DNA of 64,000 nt, taken from the NCBI RefSeq assembly GCF_014230085.1, contig NZ_JACHVB010000064.1, positions 1-64,000 on the forward strand, read 5' to 3'. Source of the stretch: Ruficoccus amylovorans. GTDB taxonomy: Bacteria; Verrucomicrobiota; Verrucomicrobiia; Opitutales; Cerasicoccaceae. Both the position numbers and the translations under genes were made by a program. The stretch's first letter is position 1; the number at the start of each line of letters is the position of its first letter. Positions 1-7,874 of the stretch are shown here, piece by piece. The notes under the pieces are model-generated. The model saw only the letters and a program-made list of their open reading frames with translations. It was not told the DNA's origin and did not search any database.

Positions 1-377
1 AACTATATATAACCCGGAAACGGGGCGTTTTGCCGGGATCCCGCCTCGCCAGCCGCGTCACCACAGGCAGGACGCCGAAGGCTCTGCACAAGGGGTCTCG
101 CAGGGAACCTGCTCCACCCCTTGTGCAGCCTGCCAGGGGGACGCGTAATGCTCGTCAGGCGGTGGCCGAGCCCCGCCTTTTCTTATTTAGAATGGAAGGG
201 GATGAAGGAGAGAACCAAGTGTTTGCAAGACTGAGTATGCTGGGTCGGTCACTGTCTCACTGATGGGTTCAGTCCATCAGGGATAGGCAGGCGGTGGTGG
301 GGGAAGGATGAGATGTTCGATGCTTTTGTAGATTTTGCGCATATCACCCCGGATGAGGTTATTGCGATGGTGCTCCA
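1..377. other. non-coding edge of an accessory patch
   Basis: Apart from a compound hairpin (66-134) and one possible 35-codon reading frame (313-420), I see no gene here. A longer plus-strand frame at 30-263 has no recognisable protein features. The stretch lies downstream of the Rep-like gene and could be the replication or packaging region of the element, but the window edge prevents a judgement. Confidence 0.4.
66..134. repeat. compound hairpin (possible ssDNA origin or structural element)
   Basis: A perfect 13-bp inverted repeat, CTGCACAAGGGGT at 84-96 and its complement at 116-128, encloses a second inverted repeat, GCAGG (100-104) and CCTGC (108-112), around a GAA loop. An outer GGCAGG (66-71) and CCTGCC (129-134) can add a further stem with a bulge on the left side. 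There is no T-tract on either side, so it is not a typical intrinsic terminator. Its position beside a rolling-circle Rep gene makes a single-strand or double-strand origin, or a packaging signal, possible. This role is inference. Confidence 0.55.
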
Positions 378-420
378 CTATGTATTGCATTCTAGAGGTG
401 AGTGGGCCCCATGCCGGTAG
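313..420 (+). CDS. possible 35-residue protein, unknown
   Basis: The frame starts at ATG 313 with a purine-rich GGGGAAGG about six bases upstream, and encodes a short peptide beginning MFDAFVDFAHITPDEVIAMV with a helix-like hydrophobic middle. It converges on and overlaps the 3' end of the Rep gene on the other strand. Small accessory proteins are common in filamentous-phage-like and plasmid-like elements, but nothing here identifies a function, and a chance frame of this length is likely enough that I rate it low. Confidence 0.2.
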   Translation: MFDAFVDFAHITPDEVIAMVLHYVLHSRGEWAPCR

Positions 421-1178
421 TAATTGTCATCGATTCGCCAGCGGATATGGTTAACGATCGCTCGGGTCTGCTTGTGCAGGATACCATCCGTGAACCTGTT
501 GATGAGGTTCATGAGGATGAAGCTCCAGTGCTTGCCCAGCAGGCTTCGCAGTTCTTCAATGGTGCGACATCCCAAGCCATAGGCAGCAAAGTGGGTTGCC
601 TGCCTGCGTGCGCGAGCCCGGGGCGAACACAGGGCAATCGGCCCCTTGCAGACCCTTAGTCCCTTGGAGCAAGACCAGCGCCGGACATGATGGCCCAGCG
701 AAGTTCCAGCCTCCTTGGTCAGGTAGGAGATGAGGGCCTGCATGTCGCAGACCGGGGACATGTTCCAGCGACCAAAGCCATAGGCTTCCATTCTCTTTCC
801 CAGCGTCCGGGAGAGCTGGAGCAACCGCTCGGAGTAGTGCTGCTCGATGACGGACTGGGGGGCCTTCCCGTCAATACCCGAGCGATTGAAGACTTCTTTC
901 CGAGTGTTCCAAGGGAGCAGGAGGACGCAGTGGATGTGGATCTGGCCTGAGAGGTGAGTCTCGAACACTTTGACCCACTCGATATTCTGCTTCCCAAAGA
1001 AGGTTGTCAGCTTGTTGATGGCCTTCCCAAGCGCCTGGAAACCAGTTTCATAGGCAGGAAGTGTAATGGTCAGGAAGAAGAGACGGTCTCTGGGGAATTT
1101 AAGCAGGGACTCCAATGTTATAATGAACTTAATCAACGACTGAGTATTCATGAGGTGGAAATAAGTATCAGAAGACAA
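378..1178 (-). CDS. probable HUH-type rolling-circle replication protein
   Basis: The 266-residue protein shows the three conserved motifs of HUH Rep proteins in the right order. Motif I is FLTITL (35-40), motif II is the metal-binding GQIHIH (79-83, the H-x-H pair), and motif III is YLTK (152-155), whose Tyr152 would attack the DNA strand. The following RRW..SKG stretch is also typical of phage and plasmid replication-associated proteins. It would nick one strand at an origin and start rolling-circle synthesis. The first start is TTG at 1178; an ATG at 1151 gives a protein nine residues shorter, and neither has a clear ribosome-binding site. It lies 28 bp downstream of the HTH-like gene on the same strand, so the two probably share a transcript. 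I could not assign it to a plasmid or a phage (inovirus or microvirus) lineage. Confidence 0.6.
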   Translation of the reverse strand: MSSDTYFHLMNTQSLIKFIITLESLLKFPRDRLFFLTITLPAYETGFQALGKAINKLTTFFGKQNIEWVKVFETHLSGQIHIHCVLLLPWNTRKEVFNRSGIDGKAPQSVIEQHYSERLLQLSRTLGKRMEAYGFGRWNMSPVCDMQALISYLTKEAGTSLGHHVRRWSCSKGLRVCKGPIALCSPRARARRQATHFAAYGLGCRTIEELRSLLGKHWSFILMNLINRFTDGILHKQTRAIVNHIRWRIDDNYYRHGAHSPLECNT

Positions 1179-1206
1179 GAATAGAAAGGGAACGGTTGAG
1201 ATGGGA

Positions 1207-1740
1207 TTACTCGAGTGTTGCGCCGCGTATCCGTCCGGTGGTGCTCATGTCGTGGGCATCCAGTACGCTACCGACATAATGTAGGCGTTCTATTGGATCG
1301 GTTAGTAAGCAGGTTGGGGCAGTCGAGGGAGATATCGTCGCAGAGGGGGGAGGGATTTCTAGAAAGGGGCGATGGACGGCGTAGTGTTTTGCCACCACTT
1401 CCATATCCTTCGGGGTCAGGCGGAGTGGAATGTCATCGGCAGGGCAAATCAGGGCTTCCTCGCTGAGGATGCTTAGGGCTGTAAACAACAACTTTCGCTG
1501 CCAAGCTTGATTATGACGTTCATGCTCTCGTTCAAGTTGCTGGCGAAACTCCTTGAGATCGGCAAGGGGGAGCCCCAAGTTGGCTCGTGTGGCGTTCAGC
1601 TTGTAGTAGCCTTTAACAACTGCCCGTACTAACAGCCCTTTATGGCCCCACTCAAAAAAAGTAGAGTCAGTAAGCTTTAGTCCAAGAGATTCCAACAGTG
1701 TGTCTCTTGTAACAAATATGTCGTCGCTCAGATTGGACAT
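1207..1740 (-). CDS. accessory-element protein, possible HTH regulator
   Basis: I chose ATG 1740, giving 177 residues; an in-frame extension to 1848 would run through the direct repeats and is rejected. Residues about 10-58 look like a winged-helix or MerR-type DNA-binding segment: a helix beginning TRDTLLESLG, then an aromatic recognition-like stretch (FFEWGHKGLL) and a YYKLNATRANLGLP turn. The middle is a charged helix (about 60-90) and the tail is Pro/Thr-rich. It sits between the iteron-like repeats and the Rep gene, as a copy-control or excision regulator would, but I do not recognise the family. Confidence 0.45.
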   Translation of the reverse strand: MSNLSDDIFVTRDTLLESLGLKLTDSTFFEWGHKGLLVRAVVKGYYKLNATRANLGLPLADLKEFRQQLEREHERHNQAWQRKLLFTALSILSEEALICPADDIPLRLTPKDMEVVAKHYAVHRPFLEIPPPSATISPSTAPTCLLTDPIERLHYVGSVLDAHDMSTTGRIRGATLE

Positions 1741-1782
1741 CTTTTTTGCTTTTATGATGCCGAAACATAGCTTCTTTTGGGC

Positions 1783-1810
1783 TAAAAAAAAGGGCTTTTT
1801 TCGATAAGCC
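1783..1810 (-). terminator. intrinsic terminator downstream of tRNA-Pro
   Basis: On the minus strand a GGCTT/AAGCC stem (1806-1810 with 1793-1797) closes an A-rich loop and is followed by C and eight T residues. It lies downstream of the minus-strand tRNA-Pro and just upstream of the HTH-like gene. It could end tRNA transcription or act as an attenuator for the accessory operon. The stem is short. Confidence 0.45.
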
Positions 1811-1818
1811 GTCCCACG

Positions 1819-1890
1819 CGGTTGCCAAAACGGTTGCCAAAAATGCACCGTTTTTTCGGAGTTGCCCGGAGTTGTCTAGGGTTGTCCAGA
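1819..1890. repeat. iteron-like or att-arm direct repeats
   Basis: Two perfect tandem copies of CGGTTGCCAAAA occupy 1819-1830 and 1831-1842. Three imperfect 10-bp copies then follow in exact phase: GTTGCCCGGA (1861), GTTGTCTAGG (1871) and GTTGTCCAGA (1881). All five share a GTTGYC core. Such spacing is typical of iterons bound by replication proteins, or of arm-type sites bound by tyrosine integrases next to a tRNA attachment site. Which of these applies cannot be told from the sequence. Confidence 0.5.
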
Positions 1891-1954
1891 GTGCCCCTGA
1901 AATGCTGGTCGACATTGATGTCTTTGAACATCAGCGTTTTTCAGGATTTATCAG

Positions 1955-2032
<78 letters not shown>

Positions 2033-2046
2033 ACTCAGGAAACGCG

Positions 2047-2077
2047 TAAGCATCCCGGTGCCGGGGGTTAAAGTCAA
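2047..2077 (-). promoter_or_regulatory. possible promoter of tRNA-Pro
   Basis: On the minus strand TTGACT (2077-2072) is followed after 19 bp by TGCTTA (2052-2047), 14 bp before the tRNA 5' end. The -35 match is good, but the spacing and -10 match are poor. Confidence 0.3.
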
Positions 2078-2206
2078 TGTTTACTTGGACGGAGGAGGTG
2101 CGGATAGTGGGCGATTTTTGCTGTTCGGGGCCGTTGGGGAGGGGAGCGGTCGGGAGACGGCTCCCTGTGCAGTCCGAACAAAGCCAGCCTGAGGCGAGAA
2201 TGCGGC

Positions 2207-2236
2207 TTGCCCACCGGACCTCGAAGCCTCTAGGCT
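2207..2236 (+). promoter_or_regulatory. sigma70-type promoter, near-leaderless
   Basis: TTGCCC (2207-2212) and TAGGCT (2231-2236) are separated by 18 bp. The start ATG of the LysM gene is at 2243, so the predicted transcription start falls on or within a base or two of the start codon. The same TTGCCC-18-TAGNCT pattern occurs upstream of accB at 35771-35800. Confidence 0.4.
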
Positions 2237-2242
2237 CGCGCA

Positions 2243-2923
2243 ATGGATGATGTATCCGACTCGTTACTGGATACCGCGGGGGAGAGCCGCGGTGGCATGC
2301 CTGTGTTCGTTCCGATTGCCTTGGCTCTGGTCGGGATCGCCCTTGGGGGAGTCGCCCTGTACTTCACACTGACCGGGGGCAAAGAGGACGAATTGACCGC
2401 CCGCCTCAGCGAGAGTGGTAATCAGGTAGCGCAGTTGGAGAAGCGTATCACCGAGCTCAACGCCCAGAACGAAAAGCTCCGGCATGATTACGAACTGCTG
2501 GGCCGCAAGATGGATTCCTCTATCAATACCGTCACCGGGCAGGTGCAGAAGGCGCTCAACGATGTCGGCATGGCTCTCAACCAGACGAACCAGAAAGTCG
2601 CGGCCAATACCGAGGGTATCACCAAGGTGGTTGAGGCTTTGAACAGCGGGCAAGTTCGTCCGAGCGCTTCCTCGCGGCCCTCGGTGGCAAACGCCGGTAC
2701 TGGCGCCACTAATCAACCGAATGAGGCGGCGTCCGTCGCCGAACCCGAGGATGCCGAACCGGGCTACCGGATGCACGTGATCGCCTCTGGAGAGAGCTTT
2801 GCCAGCGTGGCCAAAAAGTACGGTGTGCCTCTCCAAAAGGTGCTCGAAGCCAATCCGGACGACGATCCCCACCGGCTGGCCATCGGTCAGAGAATCCGGG
2901 TGCCGCTTCCCGACAATGAGTGA
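2243..2923 (+). CDS. membrane-anchored coiled-coil LysM protein
   Basis: The 226-residue protein has a short cytoplasmic N-terminus, one membrane helix (about 21-43), a periplasmic coiled coil (about 50-125, heptad-rich, with ITELNAQNEKLRHDY), a Ser/Pro/Ala linker and a C-terminal LysM domain (about 174-222). LysM domains bind peptidoglycan glycan strands, so the protein should bridge the inner membrane and cell wall. It overlaps the NUDIX start by eight bases, which indicates translational coupling. No enzymatic domain is visible. Its exact role (wall sensing or scaffold) is unknown. Confidence 0.75.
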   Translation: MDDVSDSLLDTAGESRGGMPVFVPIALALVGIALGGVALYFTLTGGKEDELTARLSESGNQVAQLEKRITELNAQNEKLRHDYELLGRKMDSSINTVTGQVQKALNDVGMALNQTNQKVAANTEGITKVVEALNSGQVRPSASSRPSVANAGTGATNQPNEAASVAEPEDAEPGYRMHVIASGESFASVAKKYGVPLQKVLEANPDDDPHRLAIGQRIRVPLPDNE

Positions 2924-3494
2924 GCGGGTTCCGAGTCTGTGGGTGCCCGGTGATGAGAACTTGCACGCCCAGTGCAAGGTTTACGACGTTTACAAACGCC
3001 ACTACCGGCATCCGGGCGATGGTCGCAGTGGGGATTTTTACATAATCCACTGCAATGACTGGGTGCAGACCGTGCCTTTGACCGAGGATGGGCAGGTGAT
3101 TCTGGTGCGCCAATACCGCTTTGGCACGCAGGCCTTGTCCTGGGAGGTGCCGGGCGGGATCATTGACGATGGCGAGGAGCCGGTCGCTGCCGGGCTGCGT
3201 GAACTGGTCGAGGAAACCGGCTACCGCTGCAAAACATCGCGTTTGCTGGCCCAGTGCTATCCGAACCCCGCTTTGCAGGAGAACCGCACGTTTTTCGTCT
3301 TGGCCGAGGGCTGCACGCTGCACTCGGGCCAAAATCTCGACCAACACGAGGAACTGGAGGTGAAGCTCTTTCCTGTGGCCGAGGTCAGCCGTATGGCCCG
3401 CAACGGAAAGATCAGCCATGCGCTGGCCATCAATTCCGTCTTTTTTCTGGAGAGCTATCTGGCGGGACAGCCGGTGATGACGGGCCAAGTGTAA
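2916..3494 (+). CDS. NUDIX hydrolase, ADP-ribose pyrophosphatase type
   Basis: I chose ATG 2916 (192 residues); an upstream in-frame extension to 2799 lies inside the LysM gene. The Nudix box spans residues 81-103 with the required R95-E96 and E99-E100 (RELVEETG), which bind the catalytic metal. The preceding QYRFGTQALSWEVPGG is typical of the ADP-ribose pyrophosphatase (NudF-like) branch, which hydrolyses nucleoside diphosphate-X compounds. Overlap with the preceding gene suggests one transcript, though no functional link is obvious. The precise substrate cannot be read from sequence. Confidence 0.85.
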   Translation: MSERVPSLWVPGDENLHAQCKVYDVYKRHYRHPGDGRSGDFYIIHCNDWVQTVPLTEDGQVILVRQYRFGTQALSWEVPGGIIDDGEEPVAAGLRELVEETGYRCKTSRLLAQCYPNPALQENRTFFVLAEGCTLHSGQNLDQHEELEVKLFPVAEVSRMARNGKISHALAINSVFFLESYLAGQPVMTGQV

Positions 3495-3555
3495 AGAGCA
3501 CGCGCGGGCTGTGTGAGTCGGACGATGGCGCCGTGTACCTCCCCGCGCAACCGCC

Positions 3556-3960
3556 TTAAACGGGGGGACCGGTCCAGGTGTCGGCATGGATGCGGATGCC
3601 GCCCATTTCGCGGACTTTTTCCGGCAGCATCAGGTAGGCCCAGACCGGGCCGAGGGAGTTGCCGTGCTCGTCCTCACACTCGACTTTGCGCCGCTGGTAG
3701 TCGTTCTGTTCGGGCGGGCGGCCGATGCGGTAGCCTTCGAGCTCGTCGAATCCCGCCAGCGCGGCCTCGTCTTTGAGCGTGAGCAGGGTGCCCCGTGCCC
3801 AGCCTTCGCCCTCCGTCAGGGCAGGATAACCGGCGGGCAGGTGGTAGAGCAGTCCTCGGGTTCGGGCCGGTTGGTGGGCGGTGACTTTGCCTTCGGCGTA
3901 GCGCGGCCAGTAGAAACCGCCGGGCTTGAGCGTGCCGTAAACAAATACGCGCAAGTTCAT
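3556..3960 (-). CDS. gamma-glutamylcyclotransferase-like (AIG2/GGCT) protein
   Basis: The 134-residue protein starts with the family hallmark VYGTLKPGG (7-15). It carries the FDELEGYR segment (71-78), whose Glu75 matches the catalytic acid of the BtrG/GGCT fold. The length is typical for bacterial members. Enzymes of this fold cyclise gamma-glutamyl groups to 5-oxoproline, but many bacterial paralogues have unknown substrates. It is 13 bp downstream of the secretin-like gene and may be cotranscribed with it. Confidence 0.8.
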   Translation of the reverse strand: MNLRVFVYGTLKPGGFYWPRYAEGKVTAHQPARTRGLLYHLPAGYPALTEGEGWARGTLLTLKDEAALAGFDELEGYRIGRPPEQNDYQRRKVECEDEHGNSLGPVWAYLMLPEKVREMGGIRIHADTWTGPPV

Positions 3961-3973
3961 GGCTGGATTGGGG

Positions 3974-4906
3974 CTAGCGAGCGCCGGGGCCGGTACGTTC
4001 GCGGCTCTTGATCTGGCGCTTGGGGCCGAGCACTTCCGGGTTGTCGAAGGCGGGCTGGTTGGGGGCGACGGGCAGCATGTTTGTGCCCGAGGCGGTGGTG
4101 GCGGTCAGGAAGATAATGACTTGCCGGTCGGTGGTTTGGCCGGAGTCGCCGAGAGAGATAAAGGGTACGGCTGAAGTGGTTGAGGCATTTCTGGCGGCGG
4201 CGGATTGGCCGATGGCGATAGCGCCGCCGTCGGGCACGATGACATGGGTGGCGGTGCTGCGTACGGTGATGTCGTTGGGTTTGTTACTGCGGCTGACCGT
4301 GGGGGTGAGGGCGATGTCGATGGAGCCGTCCGGTTTGACGCGGGGATCGACGGTCAAAAATTGGCCGACCGGGACGCGCTCGACAACGCTCTGGGAGGAG
4401 CCCCAGGAGTTGGTCTGCTCGCCGAGAGTGACAAACTGATCGGTCGAGACCTGGAGGTAGGCGGGGCTGCCGCTCATGGTCGTCGCATTCATGGAATTAT
4501 AGATCTGCCCGCCCTGGCGGCGGTCGATCAGGTCGAGCACGGCATCGAACTGCGTGGCGTCCAGCACCGTCGTGCCCGCGAGGTCCAGCCCATATTGCTG
4601 GCGCAGGGAAGCCTCTACCTCAGTCACATAGACGGAGAGAGCGACTTGTTTGAGCGTGCCGTCGAGTTCGGCCAGAATTTTGCCGAGCTGGTCGAGTTGG
4701 TCGGCGGTGCCCGTCGCGACAATGGAGTTGGTGCGCTCGTCGAGGCTGGCGGACCCGCCGGGGGTGACCATCTGCTGGGCGAGTGAGAGCAGTTCCTGTG
4801 CGTTGCGGTTCTCCAGCTTGAAGACCTTTGCCTCGCTTGTGCCTTGGGCGGACGCGCTCAGGCAGAGCAGGAAAGCGGAGAAAATGGCGAGATAGACGGA
4901 TCGCAT
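3974..4906 (-). CDS. short secretin-like protein
   Basis: I chose ATG 4906 because a signal peptide follows (about 1-20, ending ...LSASAQG); 310 residues. Residues about 25-90 resemble a secretin N-domain (KVFKLENRNAQELLSLAQQ, then a SIVATGTADQLDQL repeat). The rest matches a reduced secretin C-domain region with GQFLTVDPRVKPDGSIDIAL and a late VPFISLGDSG. Secretins (GspD/PilQ) are usually about 600-700 residues and form outer-membrane rings. This one lacks most N-domains and has no secretion-system neighbours, so it is probably a standalone periplasmic or outer-membrane protein. Confidence 0.6.
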   Translation of the reverse strand: MRSVYLAIFSAFLLCLSASAQGTSEAKVFKLENRNAQELLSLAQQMVTPGGSASLDERTNSIVATGTADQLDQLGKILAELDGTLKQVALSVYVTEVEASLRQQYGLDLAGTTVLDATQFDAVLDLIDRRQGGQIYNSMNATTMSGSPAYLQVSTDQFVTLGEQTNSWGSSQSVVERVPVGQFLTVDPRVKPDGSIDIALTPTVSRSNKPNDITVRSTATHVIVPDGGAIAIGQSAAARNASTTSAVPFISLGDSGQTTDRQVIIFLTATTASGTNMLPVAPNQPAFDNPEVLGPKRQIKSRERTGPGAR

Positions 4907-5085
4907 GGGTAAATTCGTAAGTTCAATGATCCATAAGTTCAAGAATTTGACGACAATTCGTCTGTGGGAAGAGCGGATGCGGTCGGTCGTGCCAAGGCCT
5001 CCCGATGGGTGGCTTTCTTCCGCGCCCGAGATCAACACTTGAATTTATGGGTGTTTAAGCTTATCTACTAGCGCCTTTCTCAATC

Positions 5086-6471
5086 ATGAACCGCGTCCAC
5101 ATAAAGACCTACGGCTGCCAGATGAACGAGCGTGACTCGGAGGCGGTGGCCGCGATGTTGCGCGCGCGCGGCTACAGCATCGTGGAGGACGAGGGCGAAG
5201 CCGACGTCGTCCTGCTCAACACCTGCTCCGTGCGCGAGCAGGCCGAGCAGAAGGCCATCGGCAAGGCCGGGCATCTCGGCCGCCGCAAGAAGCGCAACCC
5301 GAATTTCCTCGTCGGGGTGATGGGCTGCATGGCCCAGAACAAGGGCGCGGACCTGCTTGACCGCCTCCCCGACCTCGACCTGCTGGTGGGCACGCAGAAG
5401 TTCCATACCGTGCCGGATCACCTCGACAACCTGATTGCCAGCCTTCAGGGGCAGGGCCCCCGGCCCTCCACGTTGGTGGACCTGGAGGCGGAGGCCGGCT
5501 CGCAGAACACGATCCGCGATCACGTGCCCGGCGAGCGCCAGGTCTCGGCCTTTGTCAGCATCATGCAGGGCTGCAACATGAAGTGCAGCTACTGCATCGT
5601 CCCGAAGACGCGCGGCCCCGAGCGCGGGAGGCCCATCGACGACATCGTGGCCGAGGTCGAGGAGTTGGCCGCCGCCGGGACCAGGGAGGTCACGCTGCTG
5701 GGGCAGATCGTCAACCAGTACGGCGTGCGCGAGTTCCCCTTTGTGGACGGCAAGAGCCCCTTCGTGCAACTGCTGGAGCGCATCAACGCGGTCGAGGGCA
5801 TCGAGCGTATCCGCTTCACCAGCCCGCATCCCTCCGGCTTCAAGCAGGACCTGATCGACTGCTACGGGCGGTTGGAAAAGCTCTGCGAGTACATCCACTT
5901 TCCGCTCCAGAGCGGGTCGGACCGGATATTGAAGGCCATGCGCCGTCCCTACAGCGTGGAGAAATTCAGCCGTATTCTGGAGGCGATGCGCGAGCGCTGT
6001 CCGGACCTATGGGTTTCGACCGACGTTATTGTGGGCTATCCGGGCGAGACGCAGGAAGATTTTCAACTGACCTGTGATGCCTTCGAGCGGATCGGCTTCG
6101 ACATGGCGTATGTCTTTAAATACAGCGTGCGCCCTGACACAGCGGCCGAGCCGCTGGGCGACCCCGTCCCGCAGGAGATTAAGGAAGAACGCAACCAGAT
6201 CCTCCTCGACAAGCTCCAGGCGCACTCGCTGCGGCGCAACCAGTCCCTCGTCGGCCAGACGCTGGAAGTGCTGGTCGAGGGCCCGGCCCGACGCGGTGAG
6301 AACCGTTTCACCGGACGTACCCGGGGCTTCCGCAAGGTGGTATTCACCGGGAGCGAGCGGCTGGTCGGCCAACTGGTGCCTGTACGGATCAAGGAGGCGA
6401 CCGTTACCACGTTGGAGGGCGAGCTCGTGCTCAGCGGAGTTGATCTGGATAAAGTCCCGGCGTCAGTCTGA
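5086..6471 (+). CDS. miaB: tRNA-2-methylthio-N6-dimethylallyladenosine synthase
   Basis: The radical-SAM methylthiotransferase adds the ms2 group to i6A37 of tRNAs reading U-starting codons. All domains are present. The N-terminal MTTase domain has Cys11, Cys47 and Cys81 for the auxiliary cluster. The radical-SAM core has C163-x3-C167-x2-C170 (QGCNMKCSYC), and a TRAM domain occupies about 385-455. At 461 residues the length is normal. The motif usually read as LLGQNVN is LLGQIVN here. The start ATG follows a short AT-rich leader. Confidence 0.95.
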   Translation: MNRVHIKTYGCQMNERDSEAVAAMLRARGYSIVEDEGEADVVLLNTCSVREQAEQKAIGKAGHLGRRKKRNPNFLVGVMGCMAQNKGADLLDRLPDLDLLVGTQKFHTVPDHLDNLIASLQGQGPRPSTLVDLEAEAGSQNTIRDHVPGERQVSAFVSIMQGCNMKCSYCIVPKTRGPERGRPIDDIVAEVEELAAAGTREVTLLGQIVNQYGVREFPFVDGKSPFVQLLERINAVEGIERIRFTSPHPSGFKQDLIDCYGRLEKLCEYIHFPLQSGSDRILKAMRRPYSVEKFSRILEAMRERCPDLWVSTDVIVGYPGETQEDFQLTCDAFERIGFDMAYVFKYSVRPDTAAEPLGDPVPQEIKEERNQILLDKLQAHSLRRNQSLVGQTLEVLVEGPARRGENRFTGRTRGFRKVVFTGSERLVGQLVPVRIKEATVTTLEGELVLSGVDLDKVPASV

Positions 6472-6591
6472 GGGGCTTGTTTGTTTCTGTTAGGGAGAAA
6501 AGACCTTCCGGATGGGTTGTTTACTGTTTTTTTACAATTGTGGCTGTCTGGTGCTTGATTTGGGGGCAGGCTTTGTCAACATTCGCCGGCT

Positions 6592-7608
6592 GTGAGTGGG
6601 AAGTGGACGAATTTCCAGGACTTCATCCGGCGCTGCGGCGGTGCGGTGACTTTTGAGCGTTTCATGCGGGAGGCGCTCTACCACCCCGAATGCGGCTACT
6701 ACGCGCAGCATATTTCGGATGTCGGGCGCGGCGGGGATTTCTCCACCTCCTCCACGCTGAACGCCATCCTCGGTGATGCCGTCGCCGCCTGGCTGATGGC
6801 CCGCCGCCGCGAGCACTTCGGAGACCTCCCCTGCACGGTCATCGAGTTAGGGCCGGGTAACGGCTCGCTCATGCGGCATGTACTGCACGCCCTTGACGGG
6901 GCTGGCGAGCGGGGCCTGTTTTCCTTCGGAGCGGTGGAGACCTCGCCGGTCTTCCGCGCGGCTCTGAAGTTTGCCTTGCCGGAGGATCGTATCGAGATTT
7001 TCGATACATTGGTGCAGGCCTTCGAGTCCTGCGACGGGCGGGCTCTCGTTTATTCCAACGAGTTCGTCGATGCCTTTCCCGCCGTGCAACTGACATGGCA
7101 ACAGAACGACTGGCGCGAGGTATACGTCGGACTGGACGGTGATGAGCCTCTTGAGGCGAGTAAACCCCTGCTGCGTGGGATCGATGCCGACGCCCCCACC
7201 CGTGTGCGGGACGAACTGCGGCTTTTCGTGCACCCTTCGTACCATAGTTGGGTGCGGCGAAGCATGTCGCGCCTGAAGGCGGGTGCTGTATTGACTATCG
7301 ACTACGGGCGCGCCTACCCCTCAAGCGAGTGCCGCGCCTATCGCCGTCACGAGCGGCTGGAAGGGATAGACGTGTACGCCTGGATGGGCGAGCAGGATGT
7401 GACCTGCGACGTGAACTTCGCCGATCTTCAGCGCTGGGGTGAGCAACTTGGCCTGCGTACCGAGGGGCTTTGCACGCAGGCGGAGTTTCTGGAAACATGG
7501 CTGCCCGACCTGGAAGCCCGCACCCAGGCCAGCCCCGCCGCCGCCTTTGTGGCCAATCCTTTCGGAGCGGGTGGGGCTTTTTGTGTGCTGGAACAGAGCC
7601 GGCGTTGA
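6592..7608 (+). CDS. SAM-dependent methyltransferase, MidA/NDUFAF7 family
   Basis: The 338-residue protein begins at GTG 6592, since no ATG precedes the conserved N-terminus. It shows FMREALYHPECGYY (24-37), the family signature of DUF185/MidA proteins, and a SAM-binding glycine loop IELGPGNGSL (84-93). NDUFAF7 methylates an arginine of a complex I subunit in mitochondria; bacterial substrates are mostly uncharacterised. It is 120 bp downstream of miaB in the same direction. Confidence 0.85.
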   Translation: MSGKWTNFQDFIRRCGGAVTFERFMREALYHPECGYYAQHISDVGRGGDFSTSSTLNAILGDAVAAWLMARRREHFGDLPCTVIELGPGNGSLMRHVLHALDGAGERGLFSFGAVETSPVFRAALKFALPEDRIEIFDTLVQAFESCDGRALVYSNEFVDAFPAVQLTWQQNDWREVYVGLDGDEPLEASKPLLRGIDADAPTRVRDELRLFVHPSYHSWVRRSMSRLKAGAVLTIDYGRAYPSSECRAYRRHERLEGIDVYAWMGEQDVTCDVNFADLQRWGEQLGLRTEGLCTQAEFLETWLPDLEARTQASPAAAFVANPFGAGGAFCVLEQSRR

Positions 7609-7650
7609 GCTCGGACTCGCGGCAGGCGGTTGACGGCGACGGGATTGGCG

Positions 7651-7680
7651 TTGACGGTTTGGCTCCCGGCCGACTATTAT
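7651..7680 (+). promoter_or_regulatory. sigma70-type promoter of the EamA transporter
   Basis: TTGACG (7651-7656) and TATTAT (7675-7680) are separated by 18 bp, the best -35/-10 pair I found in the window. The next start codon in the same direction is at 7875, so the predicted leader is close to 190 nt. Confidence 0.5.
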
Positions 7681-7687
7681 TGGCAGC

Positions 7688-7874
7688 TCACATGAACAAC
7701 ATTCGCACGCGCATCACTCTTGTAAAAGGGCTCTGGAGCCGCCTTTGGGTGGGAACAGATCTCCGGTGACGCTGTGCGCCTCTGCCGGAGACAACCTGAC
7801 GGTTCAGGATCTTCGCGGATGGAAGCAGATAAATGTGCCAACGGGTTGTCTTCGCTGAAAAACGCGAAACACAG
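7688..7874 (+). promoter_or_regulatory. long structured 5' leader of the EamA transporter
   Basis: Between the predicted transcription start and ATG 7875 lies about 187 nt without a gene. It contains small hairpins, including GGCTC/GAGCC near 7729 and CTCCGG/CCGGAG at about 7760-7790. A metabolite-sensing leader upstream of a drug/metabolite transporter would make sense, but I do not recognise any known riboswitch consensus. Confidence 0.3.
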
